DNA of 64,000 bases, from NCBI GenBank assembly GCA_019244185.1, contig JAFATB010000018.1:1-64000 (forward strand), written 5' to 3'. Of this stretch, positions 8,248-16,037 are shown one piece after another. The position numbers were made by a program, and so were the translations under genes. How positions within the stretch are numbered: position 1 is the stretch's first letter; each line of letters begins with the position of its first letter. The notes beneath the pieces are model-generated. The model made no database searches. It saw only the letters and a list, made by a program, of their open reading frames with translations, and had not been told where the DNA came from. This DNA is from Acidobacteriota bacterium (GTDB lineage: Bacteria; Acidobacteriota; Thermoanaerobaculia; Gp7-AA8).

Positions 8248-9374
8248 GCGCGCGCCTCGTCGCGCGCGGAGCTCGCGGCGGCGCGCGGCTGCGTCGCGGC
8301 GACGATGGTGAGCAGCTCGGTCACGCGATGCGCGCAGGTGTGGCGGCGCTGGATCGTTTCGAGTCCGTGCCGCGCGAGCTCGCGCGCCGCGGCGCGGTCG
8401 TTCGCGAGCAGGCGCATGTGGCCGCGCATCTCCGCGCCGTCGCGCGCGACGAGATAGTCGGCGCCCGGCGTGAAGAGATGTTCCGCGTCGTCCCACGGCG
8501 CGGAGATCAGCGGGATCGCGCACGCGAGCGCCTCGAACGGACGAATGGTCGGAATGCCGCGCAGCGTCGTCGCGTACGGTCGCCGCGGCACGTGCACGGT
8601 CATGCGGTACTTCGAGAAGACTTCCGGCACTTTCCAGTTCGCGAGCCAGCCGGCGTAGTCGATGTGCGCCGCCCGTAGTTCGTCGACCGCCGCGTCGGGA
8701 TAGCGCACGCCGTGGACGCGAGCGGTCAGTTTCAGATCGCGAATCGGCTCGATGAGGAACTCGCGCAATTCGGCGCCGCGCTCGTCGTCGCCCCAGTTGC
8801 CGATCCAGACGACGTCGCCTTCCGGCTCGCCGTGCGGGCGCGGATGAAAGACGCGCGTGTCGGCCGCCTCGTGCCACACCCACGCGTCGCGCGTCCAGCC
8901 GCGCGTCAGGTAGAGATCGCGGATGACTTTTCCGTACGCGAGCACGCCGTCGTAGTGCGTGAGGTCGTACGCGCTCATCTCGTCCGGCGCGGTCGCGGCG
9001 CGGTGATGCGTGTCGTGGAAGAAGAGCCGGTACGCGCGCGTGCGGTGGCGATGCTCGCCGATGCGGCGCACGAGCTGGTGGTCGTTCCATTCGTGAACGA
9101 GCACGACGTCGGCGCCGTCGAGCGCTTCATCGAGGTCGATCGAGTCGAGCGCGTAGTGATGCGCGTGCAGCAGCGGGAACGCGCGGCGGAACTCCTCGAG
9201 CGGCGCCGTGCCGTGATCGCGCACGAGGTTCTGCACGCTCCACGCGTCGGATGGCTCGTAGATCTCGACCGCGTGTCCGCGCTGCAGCAGCTCGCTGGCG
9301 ATGCCGCGCAAAAAGTGCGCGTTGCCGTGATTCCAGTCGGAGACGAGCGAGTGATAGAAGAGGACGAACCTCAA
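8244..9374 (-). CDS. CgeB-like glycosyltransferase (first of three)
   Basis: 376 residues from a TTG start at 9374 that overlaps the upstream stop as TTGA. The opening RFVLFYHSLVSDWNHGNAHF and the segment LLQRGHAVEIYEPSD are the N-terminal nucleotide-fold half. TIRPFEALACAIPLISAPWDD is the C-terminal donor-site half shared with the two downstream paralogues. It carries His-rich stretches around residues 118-150 (HEWNDHQLVRRIGEHRHR) not seen in the other two. The rare TTG start and tight coupling suggest its level is set by translation of the upstream GT4 gene (inference). Confidence 0.84.
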   Translation of the reverse strand: MRFVLFYHSLVSDWNHGNAHFLRGIASELLQRGHAVEIYEPSDAWSVQNLVRDHGTAPLEEFRRAFPLLHAHHYALDSIDLDEALDGADVVLVHEWNDHQLVRRIGEHRHRTRAYRLFFHDTHHRAATAPDEMSAYDLTHYDGVLAYGKVIRDLYLTRGWTRDAWVWHEAADTRVFHPRPHGEPEGDVVWIGNWGDDERGAELREFLIEPIRDLKLTARVHGVRYPDAAVDELRAAHIDYAGWLANWKVPEVFSKYRMTVHVPRRPYATTLRGIPTIRPFEALACAIPLISAPWDDAEHLFTPGADYLVARDGAEMRGHMRLLANDRAAARELARHGLETIQRRHTCAHRVTELLTIVAATQPRAAASSARDEARA

Positions 9375-10420
9375 ACGAAAGCCTCCGTGCGCACGAGCGC
9401 GGCGTACGCATCGCGGTAGCGGCGGGCCATGGTCTCGACGGTGAAGGTGAGGGCGCGCAGTTGCGCGCGCTGGCTCAGCTCGTGGCGCAGCGGCGCGTTC
9501 CCGATGACTTCATTGACCACGCGCGCGATGGTGTCGGTGTTCCGCGGTGGCACGAAGACGGCGGCGTCGCGCCAGATCTCGCGCAGCGACGGGATGTCGC
9601 CGAGGATGAGCGCGCAGCCGGAGAGCGCGGCCTCGAGGATCGACAGGCCGAACGGCTCATACAGCGCGGGGAAGAGATAGATCGCGCTCTCGCCGTACGC
9701 GCGCGCGACGCCTTCCGTGTCGAGCCAGCCGAGGTAGGTGACGTTCTCCGCGTTCGTGCCGCCGTCGCCGGCCATGCGCACCGGCCACTCGATGCGCGGC
9801 GCGGCCTCGACGACGGCGCGGAGGTTCTTCGCTTCGTCCCACAAACGTCCGGCGGCGAAGACCGACGCGCGGTGGCCGTGGCCGGTCGATGGCTCGAAGC
9901 GGCGGCCGTTGTAGATGAGGGAGCGCGGCGTGGTGAAGCGATAGTGCTCGTCGAGCGCGCCGAGCATCCACGCGCTTGGCGCGGCGACGAGCGCCGCGCC
10001 GGCGAGCCCGCTCGTCACGCGGCGGTGATACTCGCTTCGTTCCGCCGGCGCGTCTTCACCTTTCACCGCGCGCCACCACGAGAGCACGCACGAGTGCGCG
10101 ACGACGAGCTTCGGCGCGCGGAACGGCAGCGCGCCGTGCACGTAGCCGTTGAGATGCACGAGATCGGGCTGCCGTTCGCGTTCGAGCGCGAGCAGCCATT
10201 CGCCGGCGCGGTCGACGTCCTCCCACGGATCGTCCTGCCATTCGAGCTTCCAGTCGCTTTCGACGAGCTCCACGTTCGGCGGCACTTCTCCGTGTTGCGC
10301 CTCGGTGGCGCGGCGTCCCATCGTCGCGAGCGTGAAGCGGACGTCGGGCAGCGCGCGCGTCAGCTCCATCGCGTACGTCCAGACGCCGCCGACGGTGTCG
10401 GCCGTCATGAGGACGTTCAT
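9371..10420 (-). CDS. GT4 family glycosyltransferase
   Basis: 349 residues, starting at ATG 10420 in an ATGA overlap with the upstream oxidoreductase stop. The N-terminal acceptor domain opens MNVLMTADTVGGVWTYAMEL, the glycine-rich start typical of GT4 retaining transferases. The C-terminal domain has FAAGRLWDEAKNLRAVVEAA, VTYLGWLDTEGVARAYGESA and the E-x7-E element YEPFGLSILEAALSGCALI, which positions the NDP-sugar. It should transfer a sugar from a nucleotide donor during assembly of the cluster's glycan. Specificity is not readable. Confidence 0.9.
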   Translation of the reverse strand: MNVLMTADTVGGVWTYAMELTRALPDVRFTLATMGRRATEAQHGEVPPNVELVESDWKLEWQDDPWEDVDRAGEWLLALERERQPDLVHLNGYVHGALPFRAPKLVVAHSCVLSWWRAVKGEDAPAERSEYHRRVTSGLAGAALVAAPSAWMLGALDEHYRFTTPRSLIYNGRRFEPSTGHGHRASVFAAGRLWDEAKNLRAVVEAAPRIEWPVRMAGDGGTNAENVTYLGWLDTEGVARAYGESAIYLFPALYEPFGLSILEAALSGCALILGDIPSLREIWRDAAVFVPPRNTDTIARVVNEVIGNAPLRHELSQRAQLRALTFTVETMARRYRDAYAALVRTEAFV

Positions 10421-11391
10421 CGCCGGCCCGCCTCGTAAATCGAGTCGAGCGCCGCGGCGACGTCGACCACGTGCTCGATCTCGGGATCGAACGCGCGGCT
10501 CGCGGCGAGCCTGCGCGTCCAGTCGACGATCGCGCCGCCGCCCCACGCGTCGCCCGGCTCGGTGAGCCGCGTCGTCCGCGTTTTCTGGTGATGCTCGGCG
10601 ACGAAGTCGTAGAACGAGCCGCCGACGTTGTGGAAGGCCGCCGCGCCATCCGTGCCGTAGAACGTCGCGCCGATGACGGCGTCGCGTCCGGCGCTGACGT
10701 TCCACGAGCAGGCGAGCTGCATCGCCGCGCCGCTGGTGAGATCCATCAGCGCGACGGCGTAGTCTTCGACGGCATGGCCGCCGTGATGAAAGAGCCGCGC
10801 GGCTGTGCGTTCGACGCGCGGAAAGCCGAGCGTCCAGAGCGCGAGGTCGACGAGGTGGATGCCGAGGTCGATGACGCAGCCGCCGCCGGAGAGCGTGGCG
10901 TCGTAGAACCACGGCTTGTCCGGTCCGTACGCGTTGTGGAAGACGAGGTCAGCGGCGTAAACCTCGCCGATCGCGCCGTCCGCGACGAGCTTCCGCACCG
11001 CGCGCATCGCGTCGGTGAAGCGATACGAGAGATCGACGCCGAGGAGCCGGTCGTTCGCGCGCGCGGCATCGACGACGCGCCGCGTTTCCTCCGCGTTGCG
11101 TCCGAGCGGCTTCTGGCAGAACACCGCTTTGCCGCGTTCGAGCGCGGCGATCGCCTGCTCCGCGTGCATCGCGCTCGGCGTCGCGATGACGATCGCGTCA
11201 GCGTCGCTCGCGAGGAGCTCGTCGAACGAGAGCGTGGTGTCGTCGATGGGATCGCAGAGGTACGCGATCTCCGCCAGCCGCGCGTCCGCGACGGCGTTCA
11301 TGCGATGCCGCCCGATCCAGCCGAGCCCGGCGAACGCGAGGCGCGGGAGGGCGGAGGCGGGGGGAGGGGCGGGGGCGGCGGAGGTGCTCAT
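10417..11391 (-). CDS. Gfo/Idh/MocA family NAD(P)-dependent oxidoreductase
   Basis: 324 residues. After an Ala/Pro-rich start, the Rossmann motif FAGLGWIGRHR (about 18-28) binds NAD(P). IVIATPSAMHAEQA and the catalytic CQKPLGRN (the EKP-type lysine of the family) follow, then the C-terminal sheet domain with GGGCVIDLGIHLVDLALW. Family members oxidise, epimerise or dehydrate sugars and inositols. Here it probably modifies a nucleotide-sugar for the glycosyltransferases encoded just downstream. It is separated from the alcohol dehydrogenase upstream by a palindromic repeat. Confidence 0.88.
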   Translation of the reverse strand: MSTSAAPAPPPASALPRLAFAGLGWIGRHRMNAVADARLAEIAYLCDPIDDTTLSFDELLASDADAIVIATPSAMHAEQAIAALERGKAVFCQKPLGRNAEETRRVVDAARANDRLLGVDLSYRFTDAMRAVRKLVADGAIGEVYAADLVFHNAYGPDKPWFYDATLSGGGCVIDLGIHLVDLALWTLGFPRVERTAARLFHHGGHAVEDYAVALMDLTSGAAMQLACSWNVSAGRDAVIGATFYGTDGAAAFHNVGGSFYDFVAEHHQKTRTTRLTEPGDAWGGGAIVDWTRRLAASRAFDPEIEHVVDVAAALDSIYEAGRR

Positions 11392-11416
11392 GGGGCGGCC
11401 TCTCCGCGAGAGCGTG

Positions 11417-11520
11417 GAATGAAGAATGAAGAACGCAGAACGCAGAACGTAGAAAGGAGCACCGCCACCCGCGGAGCGTTTCTACATTCTGCATTCTGCG
11501 TTCTGCGTTCTAAATTCATC
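11417..11520. repeat. Palindromic heptad repeat, copy 1
   Basis: The left arm at 11417-11456 is a run of 7-base units (GAATGAA, GAACGCA, GAACGCA, GAACGTA). After a GC-rich loop the right arm at 11479-11520 is the approximate complement. It fills the intergenic space between two same-strand genes. Related copies lie at 12483-12589, 41783-41886 and 45698-45736. Confidence 0.85.
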
Positions 11521-11522
11521 TT

Positions 11523-12473
11523 CTAAAACAGAATCGTCCCTTTCACGAATCGGTCCGGCCGCTGTTCGACGTCGTCCAGCGCGCGGCCGAGCTCGTCGAG
11601 CGCGTAGTCGTTCGTGAGCAGCAGCTCGGGATCGATCGTGCCGCGCAGCACCGCGTCGACGGCGTCCTGCATGCCGCGCACGTAGTTGCGCGGATCGCGC
11701 TCGTGCGCGTTGATGACGTCGAGGCCGAGCCAGTTCCAGTTCTGCATGTTGACCTGGCGCGGGCCGTCCTGGTGGTAGCCGGCGATGACGAGGCGGCCGC
11801 GCTCGCCGATGATGTCGTTGGCGATGTCGAGCGGCCACTGCGCGCCGACGCATTCGAGGACGCGCTCCGCGCCGCGACCGTCGGTGAGCTCGCGCATGCG
11901 GCCGACGATCTCGCCGTGATCGCGCATGGCGATGGTCTCGTCGGCGCCGCAGGCTTTCGCGAGCTCGCGCGCGGCGTCTCGCCGCGAGATGGCCACGACG
12001 CGCGCGCCCGCGGATTTCGCGAGCTGGATGAGCAGATTGCCGAGGAAGCCCGCGCCGATGATGGCGACGGTCTGTCCGGCGGCGATGTCGGAGCGGCGAA
12101 AGATGTTCATCGCACAGCCGATCGCCTCGCCGGGGAAGCGCCGCTGCGCGAGCGCGTCCGGAATGCGCACGAGCGCGTCGCTTTCGGCGAGGTCGTACTC
12201 CGCGTACGCGCGTCCCGAGAGAAACGCGACGCGCTCGCCGAGGTTGACGCCGTCAACCGCGTCGCCGATTTTATCGACGACGCCCCATCCTTCGTGGCCA
12301 GGCGCGCCGGGATCGAGCGGATAGGTGAACCACGGGCGTCCTTCCCATACCGCGAGGTTCGACGCGCAGACGCCGCAGCCTTCGAGGCGGATGCGCACCT
12401 GCGCCGATCCGGGCTCAGGCGGACCGACGTCGACAAGCGTGACGGAGCGGGGAGAGATGGAGGCGGCCTTCAT
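11523..12473 (-). CDS. Zinc-type alcohol dehydrogenase (MDR family)
   Basis: 316 residues, medium-chain dehydrogenase/reductase. The N-terminal GroES-like domain has the first zinc ligand region GCGVCASN and GAPGHEGWG. The Rossmann domain has VAIIGAGFLGNLLIQLAKS followed by VVAISRRDA. The structural-zinc cysteine cluster of classic alcohol dehydrogenases is absent, which is usual in sorbitol or threonine dehydrogenase-like subgroups. In this cluster it could oxidise a sugar hydroxyl or handle an alcohol precursor of a rare sugar; the substrate is unknown. Palindromic repeats flank the gene on both sides. Confidence 0.87.
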   Translation of the reverse strand: MKAASISPRSVTLVDVGPPEPGSAQVRIRLEGCGVCASNLAVWEGRPWFTYPLDPGAPGHEGWGVVDKIGDAVDGVNLGERVAFLSGRAYAEYDLAESDALVRIPDALAQRRFPGEAIGCAMNIFRRSDIAAGQTVAIIGAGFLGNLLIQLAKSAGARVVAISRRDAARELAKACGADETIAMRDHGEIVGRMRELTDGRGAERVLECVGAQWPLDIANDIIGERGRLVIAGYHQDGPRQVNMQNWNWLGLDVINAHERDPRNYVRGMQDAVDAVLRGTIDPELLLTNDYALDELGRALDDVEQRPDRFVKGTILF

Positions 12474-12482
12474 GAGTTTGAA

Positions 12483-12589
12483 GATGAATGAAGAACGCAG
12501 AATGCAGAACGAAGAACGAAGAAAGGGGCCGGGCCGGGACGCGGTTCTCTTTCAACGTTCTTCATTCTGCGTTCTGCGTTCTTCATTCG
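12483..12589. repeat. Palindromic heptad repeat, copy 2
   Basis: The left arm at 12483-12527 has heptads GAACGCA, GAATGCA, GAACGAA, GAACGAA. The right arm at 12545-12589 is the near complement, with a loop made of GGCC-rich sequence. It lies between the epimerase stop and the alcohol dehydrogenase start. Confidence 0.85.
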
Positions 12590-12592
12590 TTT

Positions 12593-13729
12593 TTATTCTT
12601 TCGCTTGCGCCGCGGCCGCGACCGGCCGTTCGCCCACGCGCCCGCCGCCGGCGACGCGCTTCGCGGCGATCGACGCCGGTTCTTCCGCGTGCTGCACCAT
12701 CGCCGGGATGCCGGCGGTGAGGAGCCATTCCCGGAGACGGCGCACGCCCTCGCGTGTCCCGACGCGCGGCGACCAGCCGGTGCGCGCGGAGAAGCGGCGC
12801 GCGTCGGAGACGTAGTACTTCTGATCCCCCGTGCGCCAGTCGCTCCACGTGACGCGCGGCTCGCGTCCTTCGAGCTCGCGGATCATCGCGAGCAGCTCGC
12901 GCAGGCTGATCGTGTTGGTCGCGCCGCCGCCGATGTTGAACGCCTCGCCGGCGCAGCGGTTCATGTCCGCGGAGGCGAGGAGCATCGCGTCGACGAGATC
13001 GTCGACGAAGAGGATATCGCGGACCTGTTTGCCGTCGCCGTAGATCGCGATCGGCTCGCGGTTGATCGCGCGAATGAGGAAGTGCGCGACCCACCCCTGA
13101 TCCTCGGTGCCGAACTGGTGCGGCCCGTAGATGCAGCTCATGCGGAAGACGATCGTCTGCAGTCCGTAGCTGCGCGTGTAGTCGCGCACATACTGGTCCG
13201 CGGTGCCTTTCGAGCAGCCGTACGGCGAATGGAAGTCGAGCGGCCGCGTCTCGCCGACGCCGTGCTTCGCGACGCGCACGTTGCGCGGCGTGTAACGCAG
13301 CGCCTCCTCGTCGAGCGTGACGTCGGAGAGCCCGCCGTACACCTTGTTCGTCGAGGTGAAGAGAAGCGGCGGACGATGATTGCTGTTGCGGATCGCCTCG
13401 AGCACGTTGAGCGACGCGCGCGCGTTGTTCTCGAAGTCGCTGACGGGATCGTCGAGGCTCGTCGTCACCGCGACCTGCGCGGCGAGGTGGAAGACGCGCG
13501 TCGCGCCGCGGACGGCTTCGCGCACGGCGTTCGCGTCGCGCGTGTCGGCGACGCGTGCGAGCAGCCGCTCGCCGTGCTGCGCGCGCAGCCATTCGAGATT
13601 GCGCTCGACGCCGGCGCGCGAGAGGTTGTCGAAGACGCAGACGCGATGGCCGTCGCGCAGGAGACGATCGGCGAGGTTCGTCCCGATGAAGCCGCAGCCG
13701 CCGGTGATGAGGACGTAGCCGTCGCTCAT
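12593..13729 (-). CDS. NAD-dependent sugar-nucleotide epimerase/dehydratase (extended SDR)
   Basis: 378 residues. ATG 13729 overlaps the upstream stop as ATGA. Earlier in-frame starts would run through the neighbour and add no domain. The cofactor site is LITGGCGFIGTNLADRLL, the catalytic pair is YGCSK, and IYGPHQFGTEDQGW follows. The pattern VYGGLSD and GDGKQVRDILFVDDLVDA is close to CDP-paratose/tyvelose 2-epimerase and related GDP or UDP-sugar epimerases, so the nucleotide-sugar remains open. The C-terminal 30 residues are Ala/Arg-rich with no clear fold. It probably makes a precursor for the downstream transferases. Confidence 0.88.
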   Translation of the reverse strand: MSDGYVLITGGCGFIGTNLADRLLRDGHRVCVFDNLSRAGVERNLEWLRAQHGERLLARVADTRDANAVREAVRGATRVFHLAAQVAVTTSLDDPVSDFENNARASLNVLEAIRNSNHRPPLLFTSTNKVYGGLSDVTLDEEALRYTPRNVRVAKHGVGETRPLDFHSPYGCSKGTADQYVRDYTRSYGLQTIVFRMSCIYGPHQFGTEDQGWVAHFLIRAINREPIAIYGDGKQVRDILFVDDLVDAMLLASADMNRCAGEAFNIGGGATNTISLRELLAMIRELEGREPRVTWSDWRTGDQKYYVSDARRFSARTGWSPRVGTREGVRRLREWLLTAGIPAMVQHAEEPASIAAKRVAGGGRVGERPVAAAAQAKE

Positions 13730-14844
13730 ACCGTCAACCCCCGCGCGTGGAGCTCCGCGGCCGCCTGCTGCACGTTGTCGACGGCGATCTGTCCCTCGAG
13801 CCACTGCGCGAGCTCGATGAGCGAGTCTTCGAGCTGCACGCGCGGCTCGTATCCGAGGAGCGAGCGGGTGAGGGAGATGTCGGCGAAACAGTGGCGGATG
13901 TCGCCGACGCGATACTTGCCGGTGATCTCCGGCTCGATGCGCTTGCCGAGGACTTCCGCGAGACGGCGGCCGATCTCGAGCACCGTGTAGTTACGCCCGC
14001 TGCCGACGTTCAGCGCCTGTCCCGCCACTTCCTCCGCGCGCTCCATCGCCAGCCGGCACGCCTCGGCCACATCGAGCACCGACACGAAGTCGCGGCGCTG
14101 CTCGCCGTCTTCGTTGACGAGCGGAGGATTGTCGTTGAGCAGGCGCGACGCGAAGATCGCGAGCACGCCGGTGTACGGATTCGACAGCGCCTGGCGCGTG
14201 CCGTAGACGTTGAAGAATCGCAATGCAACGGTGGGGATGTTGTACGCGCGGCCGATGAGCAGGCAGAGCCGCTCCTGATCGAACTTCGAGAGCGCGTACA
14301 CCGACGAGAGCGCGGGCGGCTTCGTCTCCGGCGTCGGGATCGGCGTGAGCGGCTGGCCGCCGTCGTCGAGCACTTCCCACTGCCGCTGCTTGAGCTGTTC
14401 GAGACCGCGGTCCTGTCCGGGGACGATCGTGCCCGCGGCGTCGCGGTAGAGGCCTTCGCCGTAGAGGCTCATGCTCGAGGCGACGACGAGCCGGTCGACA
14501 GGATGTGCGATCAGCGCTTCGAGCAGCACCGCGGTGCCGCGGTTGTTGACGTCGGTGTAGCTGTCGACGGCGTACATCGACTGCCCCACGCCGACTTTCG
14601 CGGCGAGATGGAAGACCGTGTCGATGCCGTCGAGCGCGCGCGCGACCGCGGACGCATCGCGCACGTCGCCGACCTGCAACTCGACGTCGGCGTCGAGATA
14701 GTCGGGACGCCGCTGCTTGTTGCCGTGGACCTGAGGATCGAGGTTGTCGAGGACCCGCACGCGATGCCCGTGCGCCAGAAGAGTGTCCGCCAGATGCGAA
14801 CCGATAAAGCCTGCGCCGCCGGTGATCAGCACCGCTCTCGTCAT
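13726..14844 (-). CDS. NAD-dependent nucleoside-diphosphate-sugar epimerase (extended SDR)
   Basis: 372 residues and the first gene of the glycan operon. It has the NAD site LITGGAGFIGSHLADTLL, the catalytic serine region VVASSMSLYGEG, the YxxxK pair in YALSKFDQE, and FFNVYGTRQALSNPYTGV with REDR-like QRRDFVSVLDVAEA. It resembles UDP-glucose 4-epimerase-like SDRs. About 40 residues (130-170) are inserted between the serine and tyrosine motifs, including ETKPPALSS. It is translationally coupled to the next epimerase. AAGAGA about 7 bases upstream serves as ribosome binding site. Confidence 0.88.
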   Translation of the reverse strand: MTRAVLITGGAGFIGSHLADTLLAHGHRVRVLDNLDPQVHGNKQRRPDYLDADVELQVGDVRDASAVARALDGIDTVFHLAAKVGVGQSMYAVDSYTDVNNRGTAVLLEALIAHPVDRLVVASSMSLYGEGLYRDAAGTIVPGQDRGLEQLKQRQWEVLDDGGQPLTPIPTPETKPPALSSVYALSKFDQERLCLLIGRAYNIPTVALRFFNVYGTRQALSNPYTGVLAIFASRLLNDNPPLVNEDGEQRRDFVSVLDVAEACRLAMERAEEVAGQALNVGSGRNYTVLEIGRRLAEVLGKRIEPEITGKYRVGDIRHCFADISLTRSLLGYEPRVQLEDSLIELAQWLEGQIAVDNVQQAAAELHARGLTV

Positions 14845-14996
14845 TCACGCATCTCTTTTCAGATGGAAGTCATTGCTGGAGACCTGGGGTTTTGGTCCAG
14901 CAATCCGCACGCCACAGTATGCAAACTATGGTCGAGCTTTCTTGCAAGTTACGCAAACGAGAGGCGTTGCGTGAATTGCAAAAATGCGCGTGCGAC

Positions 14997-15908
14997 TTAT
15001 CGCGAGCCGGCGCTGGCGGTTTGCTGCGCCTTGCCGTCGCGCGCGGCCACGAAGTCGAGGTGTGCGACGAACGACCGGAAGAGCCGCTCGCTCGCGTCGG
15101 CAGGCGTCTGGTCGGCTGACAGCGCCTCGACGGGCGAGGCGATCTGCAGTTGCAGCTCGGGCGCGCGCGTCAGCATCTGGATGAGCATCTCGGAGATCGC
15201 GAACTGCTTCGGCAGCTTGACGTCGTGCGCTTTCGCCGCGGCTTCGAGCGCGTCGCGCGTCGCGGGCGCGAGCTCGCGCATCGAGCCGACGAGCGTCGTT
15301 TCGATGTGGCTCGACGCGGGCGTGATGATCGTGACGCGGCTGTGCGCGGCGTCGTATTCGTCGGTCGCGTCGATGATGCCGCGCGTCGCGGGGAGGAAGA
15401 GCTTGTCGCCGTTGTTCGGGTCGAGCTTGAGGAAGATCTCGGGACGCAGCAGGCGTCCGGAGTTGCACGCGCTGAGCACGAGATAGCGCAGCCCGACCGG
15501 CTCGAGGATCTCCTGCAGCGCACCGACGGAGACGTACGAACGATCGGCCGGCGGCTCTTTGCCGGCCTGCACTTTCAGGCCGTTGCCGTTCGTGCCGTGC
15601 GTCTCGAGGATCAGCGTGCGTACGCGCGCGCCGGGATGCTCGAGGTTGTACTGGTGGATGTCGGCGAGGATCTGCAGCCAGTCCGCGCTTTCGAAACACG
15701 CAAAACCAAGCGCGGTGTAGAAGCGGCAGTTGCCGGGCACGGAGAGATCGGGACTGAACACGATGCCGACGCCGGTGCCGAGCTCGTCGAGATTTGCGAA
15801 CGGCGCCGCGGGCCACGCGCGCGCGAGCAGCGTTTCGGTGCGCTCGAGCGCGTGCGCGGACGTCATCACGAAGAGGATGAGGACGAGATGGATCGGGACG
15901 CGTTTCAT
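14997..15908 (-). CDS. Secreted caspase-like (clan CD-type) protein
   Basis: 303 residues with a signal peptide (MKRVPIHLVLILFVMTSAHA). The only recognisable signature is a His-Gly followed about 44 residues later by Ser-Ala-Cys: LILETHGTNGNG (His104) and LVLSACNSGRLL (Cys148). Each follows a hydrophobic strand, the arrangement of caspase, gingipain and CHAT folds. The region after residue 190 is helical with no match I can name. The periplasmic location is unusual for a caspase-like enzyme. ATG 15908 is chosen for the signal peptide; no good Shine-Dalgarno precedes it. It stands alone, divergent from the kinase gene at 16038. Confidence 0.65.
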   Translation of the reverse strand: MKRVPIHLVLILFVMTSAHALERTETLLARAWPAAPFANLDELGTGVGIVFSPDLSVPGNCRFYTALGFACFESADWLQILADIHQYNLEHPGARVRTLILETHGTNGNGLKVQAGKEPPADRSYVSVGALQEILEPVGLRYLVLSACNSGRLLRPEIFLKLDPNNGDKLFLPATRGIIDATDEYDAAHSRVTIITPASSHIETTLVGSMRELAPATRDALEAAAKAHDVKLPKQFAISEMLIQMLTRAPELQLQIASPVEALSADQTPADASERLFRSFVAHLDFVAARDGKAQQTASAGSR

Positions 15909-16037
15909 GGCCGTGCTGCAACGCGTCCTTGCGCGCTCCACGCCAACTCGCGCGCGGCTCAGCTCGCCGGAATTCCGTCGTTCCATCGCTGACGCTGGAC
16001 GGGGAGATATCTGACACCTAAATTTGCAAGAGGACGC

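Noticed and set aside
6050..9374. Sporulation genes, from the CgeB resemblance
   Set aside because: The similarity is to the glycosyltransferase fold only. No other sporulation gene is present and the context is nucleotide-sugar synthesis.
11417..12589. CRISPR array from the regularly spaced AGAACGC-type repeats
   Set aside because: Repeat units are 7 bases, contiguous and arranged as palindromes; no unique spacers of 25-40 bases and no cas genes.
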